The translations under genes were made by a program, and so were the position numbers. Below the pieces are notes generated by a model. That model worked only from the letters and a program-made list of their open reading frames with translations, was not told where the DNA came from and did no database searches. 34,451 nucleotides of DNA, from positions 1 through 34,451 of the forward strand of contig JAFUFC010000096.1 of NCBI GenBank assembly GCA_017470095.1, read 5' to 3'. Below are positions 15,462 through 24,175 of the stretch, one piece after another (within the stretch, counting starts at the first letter, position 1; every line of letters begins with the position of its first letter). The DNA is from Clostridia bacterium. GTDB taxonomy: Bacteria > Bacillota > Clostridia > Christensenellales > Aristaeellaceae.

Positions 15462-17429
15462 TTACAGATACTTTTCCAGCCAATCGTACATTTCCCGATA
15501 ATAGCGCTTCAGCATTTCTGCCTCCCGGGGCTGGTCGTGGGGCGTGTGGGGAAAGATCACCAAGCGCACCGGCAAATCCGGATGGGTGTCTTTGACGGCG
15601 GTAAAAAGCTGATGCGCGCCTTCCACAGGGCAGCGCAGGTCATCCTCCCCGTGAAGAATCAGGAAAGGCTTATCGATGTTTTCAGCATAGGAAACCGGCG
15701 ATTTCCGCAGCGCATCCACCATAAATTCCTCAAAACTGGCAAACTGCCGGCTGCTCCCTTGCATATCGGAGGAAGCATAGCCAATCAAGTCGCTGGCTAC
15801 GCTGCGCTGGGTGATATATGCCTGGAAGCGATGGGCGTGGCTGGCGATCCAGTTGGTCATGTAACCGCCGTAGCTGCCGCCGGTGACGGCCAGACGTCCC
15901 TCGTCAATCCATGCAAACCGGCGCAGGGCTTCATCCACAAATTGCAGGATATCGGTATAAGCGCTGCCGTCCATGGCGCGGGCAAAATTTTGATGCACGC
16001 TGCCATAACCGCTGCTGCCCCGGGGATTGCACCACAGCACGGCATAGCCCCGGGCAGCCAGGGCCTGGAATTCGGCGGTAAAACCATAGGTATAGAAGGG
16101 ATGAGGCCCACCGTGGATATACACGATGGCCGGGTATTTTTTCCCCGCTTCCCGCCGCGCCGGGTGGGTGACAAAGCCATGCACGCGGCTTTCGCCATCC
16201 AGGGTGGTAAAAAAGAAATCCTCCGTGGGCGCAATTTCGCATCCTTCCATTATATTTTCTCCCGACTGCACCAGGGTTTCGCCTTCCTTAGGCTTGTCCA
16301 GTTCCATCAGGATATAGGCTTCCGGCCGATCGGTACAGCCTTGCGCAATCATCACGCGGCCCTGCTGGATGCGGCTCAGGCCATGGATGACGTGGCTGCC
16401 CACGCGCACAGGCTGGGCGCGCAAGCTGCCTGGGCTCAATTTGTACAGGTTCGCCTGGCCTTGCCAGCCGGAAACGAAGTAAATATCGCCGGTATCCGGG
16501 TCGAGATGGATTTTGTCCAGGCCATTGCCGCAAAAGGCATTGTAGGGAAACTGCACGCACTGATAGCAGCCCGCATCCGCCCGAAAGAGCCGTTGGGGCT
16601 CTCCCCCATCAACAGGGAAGGAAAACAGGGCGGCAGGCGGATAGCCGAAGCTGGGGTCGGCCTCCGGATCCAGCACCGCCATGACCACCGCCTGTCCACT
16701 CGGCATGAACACTGGACGCACTGGGTTAGGGTACGATACCATGACCAATTCATGGGAAATTTGGCGGAACGCCGGAGCGTCCGACTGCAAATCCATCAGG
16801 AACAAATCAAACCCAATGCTGTCTTCTTTGGGCCGATTCACATTTCCGGCGGCAGCGATGTACCGCCCGTCGGGAGAAATGGCATGGTGCATCCAATCCG
16901 CTTCGCCGTATGTCAATTGCTTGGTTTTCCCGGTCACAAGATCGGCAAGAAACAGCTGCACATGGCCGTCCGGCCGAATGAAACCGGCCCCATCCACCTT
17001 ATAATGAAAATCCTCGATCACCACCGGCGCATCAGAGGAAATCTCCTGGCGATCCGCCGTTTCCTGGGAAGAGGAAAACAGGATATGCCGTCCGTCCGGG
17101 TGCCAGATAGGCTCCATGGCCGCGCCGGAAAGGACGGTTACCACCCGGGTCTCCCCCGTATTCAGATCAGCCACGCACACCTGGCGGCCCTTCCCCGGCA
17201 AGGAGGAAAGGAAGGATACCTGCGTGCCATCCGGCGAAAAGCGGGCATAGCCTTCCCCTTTGCCCCCAGCGGTATAGCGCGTCACGGCCCCCGTGGCCAG
17301 GCGCTTGACCATCACGCCGCCGGTGCGGTTGGAGGCCCAGCAAACAAGACCTTTTCCCGCATGCCAATCGCCGCCATTCAGCCGCTCCATCCCGCAGCAA
17401 TCGTCCATCGTCATCAGCCGCTTATTCAT
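15462..17429 (-). CDS. S9 family (prolyl oligopeptidase/acylaminoacyl-peptidase) peptidase, type B copy 1
   Basis: A 655-residue serine peptidase without a signal peptide. The N-terminal ~390 residues form PD40/WD-like propeller repeats (FSPDGT, WHPDGR, ISPDGR). The C-terminal alpha/beta hydrolase domain carries the triad S519 (GGSYGGYM), D597 (HGEDD) and probably H631 (PHTPHDQ). The His loop lacks the usual R-x-G continuation. The propeller restricts access to short peptides, so it likely cuts oligopeptides in the cytoplasm. It is the last gene of the peptide operon and overlaps the upstream peptidase gene by 8 bp. Its C-terminal domain closely resembles the protein at 27226-29118 (shared VD-SPV, HGE-D, PVE-AHQ and KD-HPDLPV blocks), indicating duplication. 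Confidence 0.93.
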   Translation of the reverse strand: MNKRLMTMDDCCGMERLNGGDWHAGKGLVCWASNRTGGVMVKRLATGAVTRYTAGGKGEGYARFSPDGTQVSFLSSLPGKGRQVCVADLNTGETRVVTVLSGAAMEPIWHPDGRHILFSSSQETADRQEISSDAPVVIEDFHYKVDGAGFIRPDGHVQLFLADLVTGKTKQLTYGEADWMHHAISPDGRYIAAAGNVNRPKEDSIGFDLFLMDLQSDAPAFRQISHELVMVSYPNPVRPVFMPSGQAVVMAVLDPEADPSFGYPPAALFSFPVDGGEPQRLFRADAGCYQCVQFPYNAFCGNGLDKIHLDPDTGDIYFVSGWQGQANLYKLSPGSLRAQPVRVGSHVIHGLSRIQQGRVMIAQGCTDRPEAYILMELDKPKEGETLVQSGENIMEGCEIAPTEDFFFTTLDGESRVHGFVTHPARREAGKKYPAIVYIHGGPHPFYTYGFTAEFQALAARGYAVLWCNPRGSSGYGSVHQNFARAMDGSAYTDILQFVDEALRRFAWIDEGRLAVTGGSYGGYMTNWIASHAHRFQAYITQRSVASDLIGYASSDMQGSSRQFASFEEFMVDALRKSPVSYAENIDKPFLILHGEDDLRCPVEGAHQLFTAVKDTHPDLPVRLVIFPHTPHDQPREAEMLKRYYREMYDWLEKYL

Positions 17430-19431
17430 GCTGTTCCTTCTTTCCCTTCAAATAAAGGCCCATCCAATCCACAATTTCCTGCAAGTGCCGCACCTGACTG
17501 TTCATGTTGCCGGTACGGGTCAGAGCGTGGTTCTCTTTGGGAAACATCACCAACCGCAGGGGCACTTGGGGCCTGCGTTCCTTCATGGCAATGAACATCT
17601 GCTCCGCCTGCTCGAAGGTGCAGCGGTAATCCTTGTACCCATGCAAAAGCAAAAGCGGCGTATCGATCTGGTCCACCCGGCTCACATTGCTGCCCCGGGC
17701 CCGGTCAGTCAAATATTGCAGCATTGAAAAATGCGGCGGTACTTCTCCTTCCGCCGACACCCACCCCACATCCCCGGTGCCATAGGAAGTGCCAGGATTG
17801 GCGAACACCCGCTGGCCTGCCGCGGCGGCAAAATATTTCGTTTTTCCAATCAGTTTCAGCGTCATATAGCCCCCATAGCTGCCGCCGGTGACGCCCAGGC
17901 GTTTTTCATCAGCCCAGCCGCGCTGTATCGCGTCCAAGCACATATCGATCAGGTCGTTCATGGGCTCGTCTTTCCAGCAAACGCCGCCGGCGCAGAAAGC
18001 CCGACCGAAACCGGCGCTTCCCCGGGGATTGCCGTGGATTACCCCAAACCCCGCCGCGGCCAGGGCATGGAATTCATGCCAATAGGCATGGGCGTACATG
18101 GTGTCCGGGCCGCCTTTGATGTCCAGCACCACAGGCGCCGGGCCTTCCACGCCGATGGGATGGGTGAAGAAATAGCGAAGCTCCGCCTGTCCATCCCGGG
18201 ATGGAATATGGATTTCTTCGGTGATAGGCATTTCGTATTCGCTCAGCCAGGCATGCTCATCAGTCAATTGTTTTCCGTTCACATACAGATCCGCAGGCGC
18301 AGCAAAGGAACCGGCCAGTACCGCCGCATCGCCCCGGCCATTGACACAAAAGCCAGTGATATCCTCAAACGCGTCATTGTATATTTCGATTTTTTTCGGC
18401 GTGTCCAAGGAAACGGCATACAGCCGTGTTTTGCCCTGAAAACCGCCCAGAAACAGAAGCTTGTTCGCCAGCACGGCCAGGCAGGATTGGTTCTCCCCAT
18501 TTTCTGTGCGCCCGGCCACCATTTCATTCACGCCCTCGCAGACGGTTTCCTCTGTTAGATCGGGCACAAATGCCAATTTCCCCGTAGCCACATCCAAGCG
18601 TACCGCCGTCTGGGAATAACCGTTTTCGTATTGCTGATACGCCAGGGCCCACACGCTTTTCCCATCGGGAGAAAACACCGGAGCCTGGGAAGGGGTATAC
18701 ATCACATCCCCCGTCAATTGGGCCGCAGGTTTCCCGTCATCCCGGCAGATCATCAGTTCCGCCGTGCGGCCTTTGACTCCGCCATGGGGATAAGCGAAGA
18801 AAGCCAGCGCTTCACCATCGGGCGACAGGGCAGGGTACACGCCCTCCGTATCCTTGAATTGCGTCAGCAGGCGCTGGCCCTTTGCGTCGCACAGGCCGAT
18901 CACGGGCTTTTCACCCTTGCGCATGCCGAACCATTCGTCCATTTTGTAGGTCAAATCCTCGGCTACATAGGGGCGGCTGTCCAGTTCCTTTTCCCAAGCG
19001 GACTTTTCTTCCGCCGTCATTTCATGAAAGGCCGTGCCGTCATCTATTTCCTCAGGCCACAGGGTGGCTTCAAAGGCAATCACGCCCATCCGCGCATCAT
19101 AATGGTTCACTCCGTGGCGCAGGGATGTTTTTTGTATACGCTCGCCATTTTCCAAGGAAATCTGCCATACCTGGTATGCTCCAGACGCGTCGCTGAGCAA
19201 ATATAGCCTGCCATCCTGCGTAAACCGCGGCTGCATTTCACGCACGCCCGCCGGGCTTTCATACACTACGCGGCCCATCCGCGCCTCCAGCACACGCACC
19301 CTGGGCTGGCATACGCCCCCCGTATCGGGCTTTTTCACAGTGACCGCCGTGTATTGCCCATCCGCCGATAGGGCAGGCCAGGAAAGATAGGAAAATTTCC
19401 ACACATCCTGGGGCGTAAATTGTTTCTTCAT
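17422..19431 (-). CDS. S9 family peptidase, type A copy 1
   Basis: A 669-residue S9 peptidase: propeller repeats (LSADGQ, LSPDGE, FSPDGK) in the first ~400 residues, then the catalytic domain with S518 (GGSYGGYM), D601 (HGYKD) and H635 (KENHALTRTG). No signal peptide is visible. Shared features with the protein at 29115-31076 are the EMTAEE segment followed by a YK-DE-G block in the propeller, NPRGSAG, and SYGTGD beyond the nucleophile, so these two form a subfamily (type A). It lies 13 bp after the M61-like gene and overlaps the following type B gene by 8 bp, so the two are translated together and could act as a pair. AAGGAAGGA precedes ATG 19431. Confidence 0.93.
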   Translation of the reverse strand: MKKQFTPQDVWKFSYLSWPALSADGQYTAVTVKKPDTGGVCQPRVRVLEARMGRVVYESPAGVREMQPRFTQDGRLYLLSDASGAYQVWQISLENGERIQKTSLRHGVNHYDARMGVIAFEATLWPEEIDDGTAFHEMTAEEKSAWEKELDSRPYVAEDLTYKMDEWFGMRKGEKPVIGLCDAKGQRLLTQFKDTEGVYPALSPDGEALAFFAYPHGGVKGRTAELMICRDDGKPAAQLTGDVMYTPSQAPVFSPDGKSVWALAYQQYENGYSQTAVRLDVATGKLAFVPDLTEETVCEGVNEMVAGRTENGENQSCLAVLANKLLFLGGFQGKTRLYAVSLDTPKKIEIYNDAFEDITGFCVNGRGDAAVLAGSFAAPADLYVNGKQLTDEHAWLSEYEMPITEEIHIPSRDGQAELRYFFTHPIGVEGPAPVVLDIKGGPDTMYAHAYWHEFHALAAAGFGVIHGNPRGSAGFGRAFCAGGVCWKDEPMNDLIDMCLDAIQRGWADEKRLGVTGGSYGGYMTLKLIGKTKYFAAAAGQRVFANPGTSYGTGDVGWVSAEGEVPPHFSMLQYLTDRARGSNVSRVDQIDTPLLLLHGYKDYRCTFEQAEQMFIAMKERRPQVPLRLVMFPKENHALTRTGNMNSQVRHLQEIVDWMGLYLKGKKEQHE

Positions 19432-19444
19432 TCATTCCTTCCTT

Positions 19445-20821
19445 TCAGCGAACAGCCCAGCGATAGGATACGGCTGCTTTCCCAGTGTCCGCTTCCACCG
19501 CTTCCGTTTCCGTCACGGTGAACAGGCCGTCAAAGCTATCCTCCAAAGGTGCAAATGCATCGCCGTCGCACATGCGTTGCCAATCGGCCCGCACGTCGAT
19601 GCCGCCCATATTTTGGACAGCCTCCAGAAACGTTTCATTGCCCAAAGTCGCGCCCAGGCGATCCTGCTCCAGAAGATACAGCACTACATCGTCGATGGAT
19701 GCTTTGCCTTCCGTGGCTTTTCGGATTTTCGCGTCGGTGTTAGCCAGGAAAAAGACACCCCGGCCATAGCTGAGCCGCTGGGCACGCCGATCCTGCCAGG
19801 CCACCCGGGCTGCCTCCATATTGGAAAGGCGCCGGGTAGGATTGGTGTAATAGGCGTCAGTGCGCTTCTGGATTTCCAAAAGGGCCTGTTCTTTGGTGAT
19901 CAATCCTGACCGCAGCGGAATCATAATGGAATAATATTCCGCTGTGCCTTCGCTGTACCAGGTGGTCACGCCGTAAGGCTGATCTTTCAGGCGAGGCCAA
20001 TTGTGCACCATTTCATGGGCCAGCAGGTTCTGCTTTTCCGCCACCGTCACCGTTTGATGGTGATTCCAGCCGAACATATAGGACCGCTCCAGCGCTGTGC
20101 CACCGCTGGACTCAGTGAGGTCATGGCGCATGAACACCCGGTACACCGCCTTGTCATCCCGGAAAAAACGCTGCATGATGCCAAACAGTTTTTTCGTAAA
20201 TGTGGCCAGGGCACGCACGTCAAAGGCCGGCTCAGTGAGCCAGTAAAAACCGAATTCACCCTCCGTCACGCTCTGAACCGGGCCCAGGGAAAAATACGCC
20301 TGGCGCAACGAATCCAGCGTTCCTGCCAGCCGCACATCCCCTTCCCCCCAGGTGCAAACGCCCCGGCTGTTCGCGGGCATGCGCGCAAAATCCCAGTGCA
20401 GGAAAGTGTCCCCTGTAAAGCCGGGCACATCGGGAAGGAAGGCCAATCCTGGCCCGCTGACCCCGCCGTTTTCCCTGGCGAATTCAAAGTAGGGCCCATG
20501 GCGGCCATGATCGGGCCGCTCGCAGGGCGTGACGGTATAGCGAAGGGTCACGCTGCCTCGGGTAGTCCGGGCCGCGTCAAAATACCGCCAACGGATGGGA
20601 TATTCTTCCTCTTCCCGCGTGGTGAAGGGTACTTGCCCTTCGCAATCGGTCACCCACACTTTTTCCATATCCGCGCCTGGCACCGATACGGTATTTAACT
20701 GGGCGCGAAGCAGAGTCTGCCCCGCCTGCACCGGCAAAGCGTCAAACACCATTGCGACGTCCACCCGGAGGATTTCCCCGTTCCCGGCATAGGGCGTCAG
20801 CGTGACGCGGCAAGCGTTCAT
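19445..20821 (-). CDS. M61-like (glycyl aminopeptidase-type) zinc metallopeptidase
   Basis: A 458-residue gluzincin-type metallopeptidase. The zinc motif is H269-E-M-V-H273, followed by W, and the third ligand is E291 in WYSEGTAEYYS, 17 residues later. The N-terminal ~230 residues are beta-rich, as in M61 and M1 enzymes. M61 proteins normally run to about 600 residues with a PDZ domain at the C-terminus; this one stops after the helical domain and shows no PDZ. No signal peptide is visible, unlike many M61 members. It would remove N-terminal residues from small peptides in the cytoplasm. Its ATG overlaps the stop of the upstream cyclodeaminase-like gene (ATGA), so translation is coupled. Confidence 0.82.
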   Translation of the reverse strand: MNACRVTLTPYAGNGEILRVDVAMVFDALPVQAGQTLLRAQLNTVSVPGADMEKVWVTDCEGQVPFTTREEEEYPIRWRYFDAARTTRGSVTLRYTVTPCERPDHGRHGPYFEFARENGGVSGPGLAFLPDVPGFTGDTFLHWDFARMPANSRGVCTWGEGDVRLAGTLDSLRQAYFSLGPVQSVTEGEFGFYWLTEPAFDVRALATFTKKLFGIMQRFFRDDKAVYRVFMRHDLTESSGGTALERSYMFGWNHHQTVTVAEKQNLLAHEMVHNWPRLKDQPYGVTTWYSEGTAEYYSIMIPLRSGLITKEQALLEIQKRTDAYYTNPTRRLSNMEAARVAWQDRRAQRLSYGRGVFFLANTDAKIRKATEGKASIDDVVLYLLEQDRLGATLGNETFLEAVQNMGGIDVRADWQRMCDGDAFAPLEDSFDGLFTVTETEAVEADTGKAAVSYRWAVR

Positions 20822-21759
20822 TTTTTTTCCTCCTCATACACCATTCGGGCCGCCGCCACATCCTCCACCGCCAGGCCCAGGGCGTCAAAGAGAGTGATTT
20901 CATCCTCGCTCTGCCGTCCGGGAACCTTGCCCAGCAGCAATTGGCCCACGGAACCGATGATGTGGTCTTCGGTGATCAAACCTTCCCGCAAGGGAATCAG
21001 GTATTCCCCACTTTCCTTTTTACAGGCGGGGGTATAATCGGAATACAATTTCGAAGCCGCCACCAAATCGGACGCCGCTTCCCGAGTAATAGGCGAGAAG
21101 GTGCCCACCGCGTTCACATGGGTGCCGGGCTTTACCATGGCCTTTGTCAGATAAGCTTCTTTGGCAGGGGTCAGGGTGCAAATGATGTCGGCATCCCGCA
21201 CCGCTTCGGCCACAGAGCCGCAGCAGGTGACTTTCATGCCATATTTTTCTTCCGCTTCCTTCAAAAACTTCTCCGACGCCGCCGGATTCAGATCATACAC
21301 ATACACCCGTTCGATGGGACGAATGAGACGAATGGCCGCCAGATGGGACCGGGCCTGAGCTCCCGCGCCAATGAGGGCCAGGGTGCGGGCGTTCTTCCGG
21401 GCCAGCAGATCAGTGGCTACGGCGGACACGCAGCCCGTACGGATTTCAGTAATGGAGCCCGCCTCAATCAAGCCGCTGACGGTGCAGTGCTCGCTTTCAA
21501 ACAGCATCACATATCCAATGTGGGACGGGTACTGGGTGCCCATATTGGGGGCGTAAGCCGCAATCACCTTGGCGCCGAAATAATCCCCCACATAGGCGGG
21601 CATAAAGCCGAATGCCGCCGTATTGGGCATTTTGCAGATCAGTCGTTGGGGCATATCGCACTTGCCTTCTTCCAGGTCGGAAAGGGCCTTTCGCATGGCA
21701 GCCATGCATTTTTCGGGGGTTAAAATCTCCCGCACCCGTTTTTCCTCAATCAGCAACAT
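20818..21759 (-). CDS. Ornithine cyclodeaminase/mu-crystallin family protein
   Basis: A 313-residue NAD(P)-dependent enzyme of the OCD/mu-crystallin family. The Rossmann loop GAGAQARS is at residues 131-138. R107 in ITEIRTG and K64 in FGAKVI fit the carboxylate-binding residues of the family, and EDEITLFDALGLAVEDVAAA near the C-terminus is the family signature. Members deaminate ornithine to proline, oxidise or form alanine, or reduce cyclic ketimines such as piperideine-2-carboxylate, lanthionine ketimine or cystathionine ketimine. The sequence alone does not decide among these. GGAGAG precedes ATG 21759, which lies within the end of the upstream aminotransferase-type gene (14-bp overlap). 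A role downstream of peptide hydrolysis, acting on a released amino acid or imine, is inferred from context. Confidence 0.88.
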   Translation of the reverse strand: MLLIEEKRVREILTPEKCMAAMRKALSDLEEGKCDMPQRLICKMPNTAAFGFMPAYVGDYFGAKVIAAYAPNMGTQYPSHIGYVMLFESEHCTVSGLIEAGSITEIRTGCVSAVATDLLARKNARTLALIGAGAQARSHLAAIRLIRPIERVYVYDLNPAASEKFLKEAEEKYGMKVTCCGSVAEAVRDADIICTLTPAKEAYLTKAMVKPGTHVNAVGTFSPITREAASDLVAASKLYSDYTPACKKESGEYLIPLREGLITEDHIIGSVGQLLLGKVPGRQSEDEITLFDALGLAVEDVAAARMVYEEEKK

Positions 21760-22933
21760 CGTTATTTCTCTCCTTCCAGGCTTGTTTCAAATCATTCAGC
21801 GCCTTTTCCACACACCAGGTAGGCGACGCCACGCACATGCGGATGAACCCCGGCATGCCGTAAGCGCTGCCCCCGTCCACGTGGAAATAGGCCTTGTGGT
21901 ACAAGAAATCCAGCATCGTTTCTTCACTGTCAAAATAAGGCCGCAAATCGATCCACAGCACATAAGCCCCTTCACCGCCAAAGACGCGGCTGTCCGGCAT
22001 GAGGTGGGCGAAGGTTTCCCGGATCAAATGAATATTTTGATCGCACACCTGATTGGACGCCCGCACCCAGTCAAGCCCCGCTTCACTGTACCCAGCCAGC
22101 ACGCATTCATAGGCCAGCGGGTCCATGCTGCCGTAATGATCCCGGGTGCGCCGGTCGGCAAACGCCTCCCGCAGCGCGGCGCTTGGAATCAGCAGATTGG
22201 CATGGTTGATCCCCGTCAGGCCAAAGGCTTTGCCAAGGGACGTAGAAATTAGCACCTGATCCTTCGCTTCGGGAATTTCCAGGAAGCTTGGGCACCGGCG
22301 GCCGCCGTAGCAATTATCGGCAAAAATTTCATCGGAGAAGATGACCACGTGATGCTTGACGGCGATTCGGGCCACCCGCGTCAATTCTTCCTGGCTCCAA
22401 ATCTGTCCAATAGGGTTGTGGGGATTGCATATCACCATCAGCTTGACGTTGGCCGACCGCAAGGCCGCTTCCAGCCCGTCAAAATCAATGGCATACCGGC
22501 CCTCTCCCGGAAGCAGCGGGCAGGAAACCGTTGGCCGGTTCAGCCGGTTCGCCGCCTGGGCAAAGCGGTTGTATACCGGCGGCATGACCAGCAGCGCATC
22601 CTCCACCCGGGGGCACAGCAGCCGGATGGCGGAGGAAAGGGCATGAATGGTGCCCAGGGTGGGCACGATCCAATCGGGATCGATCCTGACCCCCCGGCTG
22701 TTTTCCAGCCACCAGCAGACGGCGTCCTGATAGGCTTTGTCCATCAGCGTGAAGCCATACAGGCCGTTATCTGCCAGGGCGCGCACCGCGTCCCGGATCA
22801 CCGGCGCTGTGGCATAGTCCGGCTCGGCCCCGTCGAAGCTCACATTGCCGTGGTCCCGGATATCCTCCGGCGTAAACATCCGCTTCAAATTGGCTTTGCG
22901 CCTTTGCACCACCGTTTCAAAATCAAAGGCCAT
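21746..22933 (-). CDS. MalY/PatB-type PLP-dependent aminotransferase or C-S beta-lyase
   Basis: A 395-residue fold-type I PLP enzyme. K235 in STSLGKAFGLTG should form the Schiff base. NPHNPIG and SDEIFAD are the usual cofactor-binding blocks, and the C-terminal GGSAYGMPGFIRMCVASP supplies the Arg that binds the substrate carboxylate. The start FDFETVVQRR and YGFTLMDKAYQDAVCWWLE match the MalY/PatB subfamily, whose members cleave cystathionine and other Cys thioethers to pyruvate, ammonia and a thiol. The Lys loop reads GKAFGL instead of the usual SKTFNL, so a plain aminotransferase remains possible. GAGG precedes ATG 22933, which overlaps the upstream amidohydrolase gene by 11 bp. Confidence 0.88.
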   Translation of the reverse strand: MAFDFETVVQRRKANLKRMFTPEDIRDHGNVSFDGAEPDYATAPVIRDAVRALADNGLYGFTLMDKAYQDAVCWWLENSRGVRIDPDWIVPTLGTIHALSSAIRLLCPRVEDALLVMPPVYNRFAQAANRLNRPTVSCPLLPGEGRYAIDFDGLEAALRSANVKLMVICNPHNPIGQIWSQEELTRVARIAVKHHVVIFSDEIFADNCYGGRRCPSFLEIPEAKDQVLISTSLGKAFGLTGINHANLLIPSAALREAFADRRTRDHYGSMDPLAYECVLAGYSEAGLDWVRASNQVCDQNIHLIRETFAHLMPDSRVFGGEGAYVLWIDLRPYFDSEETMLDFLYHKAYFHVDGGSAYGMPGFIRMCVASPTWCVEKALNDLKQAWKERNNDVAD

Positions 22934-24161
22934 GGCGCACCTCGTGCATCTGCTTTTGAATGGTTCCGCCAATCAGCACCATTTTCACGTTGTCAGCGTT
23001 CTCCAGCACCCGGATATCCTGTAGCGGATCGCCCTGTACCAGCACCAGATCGGCCAGCTTGCCTTTTTCCACGGTGCCGATTTCCTTCTCCCGCTTCATC
23101 AGCTTGGCCCCGTTGATGGTGCCGGCCTTGATGGCTTCCATGGGGGTGTAGCCGCAGCGGGTCAGGCTGTAAAATTCCCGGCCAATGCCGTGGAAGGGCG
23201 TATTGGGGCTGTTGGAATAATCGGTGCCCAGGGCCACCATGATGCCAAACTGACGGGCCAGCTGGTAAGAACGCATGGCGTGCTCCTTCACGCCCTGGGC
23301 CTTGCGCATCATGTGGGGGGGCAGGTTTTTCATCTCCGAAATTCCCAGGGAAACGCTGAGCGTGGTCACCAGCGGCACGTGGTTTTTCCGCATGATTTCG
23401 CAGCATTCCTCATCCAGCATCACACCGTGCTCCACGCAGTCGATGCCCGCTTTCAGGGCCGCTTTGGTACCTGCGGTGCCGGTGCAGTGGGCGGTAACAT
23501 AAGTGTTGTGCCGGTGGGTTTCCCCAATGATCACTTTCAATTCCTCTTCAGAAAATTCCTGATCGTTATAATCATCGATGGCGGAGGACACACCGCCGGT
23601 GGCGCAGATTTTGATAAACTCCGCTCCTTCCCGGAACTGCTGGCGCACGCCTTTGTAGCATGCCTCCGGCCCATCCATCATGAAGCCGGTCAGGTCCTCC
23701 GCGTTGCACTGATCCACCGTCTTGGTCACTTCAAAATCGCAGTGGCCCGAGGACATGCTCAGCACCTTGCCGCCCACCATGATCCGGGGGCCCTTGATGT
23801 TGCCCATGTTGATGGCATCCCGCAAGGGTCGGCCAAAGGCGCTCATATCCCTCACGCCCGTCACCCCGGCATCCACCAGATCACACAAATCCCTGACGGT
23901 GGTCAGCAGCAGGTCATAGGGCGTATCGCCGCTTTTGTGCACGCTCTCGCTGCCCACCAAGTGGATGTGGGCGTCGATGAACCCCGCCATGATGGTGGCG
24001 TCGTCACAGGTATAAACTTGAGCATTGGAAGGAATCGCCGCCTGCGCCCGGGGCCCCGCGTAACAAATCCGCTCTCCATTCAGGATAACGGCGCCATCCT
24101 CGATTGCTTCATCGCCTACCGAATCGATGATCCTTCCCAGCAAAACCTTGATTGTGTCCAC
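22923..24161 (-). CDS. Amidohydrolase family protein, prolidase-like
   Basis: A 412-residue metal-dependent amidohydrolase. The HxH metal motif is H65-I-H67 (GFIDAHIHL). The carboxylated Lys lies in EFIKICATGGV, further His ligands in VTAHCTG and CVEHG, and the catalytic Asp in LGTDYSNSP. The EFIK..TGG block is typical of the imidazolonepropionase/Xaa-Pro dipeptidase-like branch, whose bacterial members hydrolyse N-acyl or Xaa-Pro type dipeptides. A GTG start at 24161 has GGAGG 8 nt upstream. An ATG at 24179 that overlaps the upstream stop (ATGA) is an alternative and would add six residues. It follows the S10 peptidase gene directly and probably completes dipeptide breakdown. Confidence 0.88.
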   Translation of the reverse strand: MDTIKVLLGRIIDSVGDEAIEDGAVILNGERICYAGPRAQAAIPSNAQVYTCDDATIMAGFIDAHIHLVGSESVHKSGDTPYDLLLTTVRDLCDLVDAGVTGVRDMSAFGRPLRDAINMGNIKGPRIMVGGKVLSMSSGHCDFEVTKTVDQCNAEDLTGFMMDGPEACYKGVRQQFREGAEFIKICATGGVSSAIDDYNDQEFSEEELKVIIGETHRHNTYVTAHCTGTAGTKAALKAGIDCVEHGVMLDEECCEIMRKNHVPLVTTLSVSLGISEMKNLPPHMMRKAQGVKEHAMRSYQLARQFGIMVALGTDYSNSPNTPFHGIGREFYSLTRCGYTPMEAIKAGTINGAKLMKREKEIGTVEKGKLADLVLVQGDPLQDIRVLENADNVKMVLIGGTIQKQMHEVRHGL

Positions 24162-24175
24162 GTTCGCTTCCTCCG

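Noticed and set aside
15537-17594. Plus-strand open frame of 685 codons opposite the S9 peptidase
   Set aside because: It is antisense to a peptidase with a complete triad; it shows no domain and no ribosome binding site.
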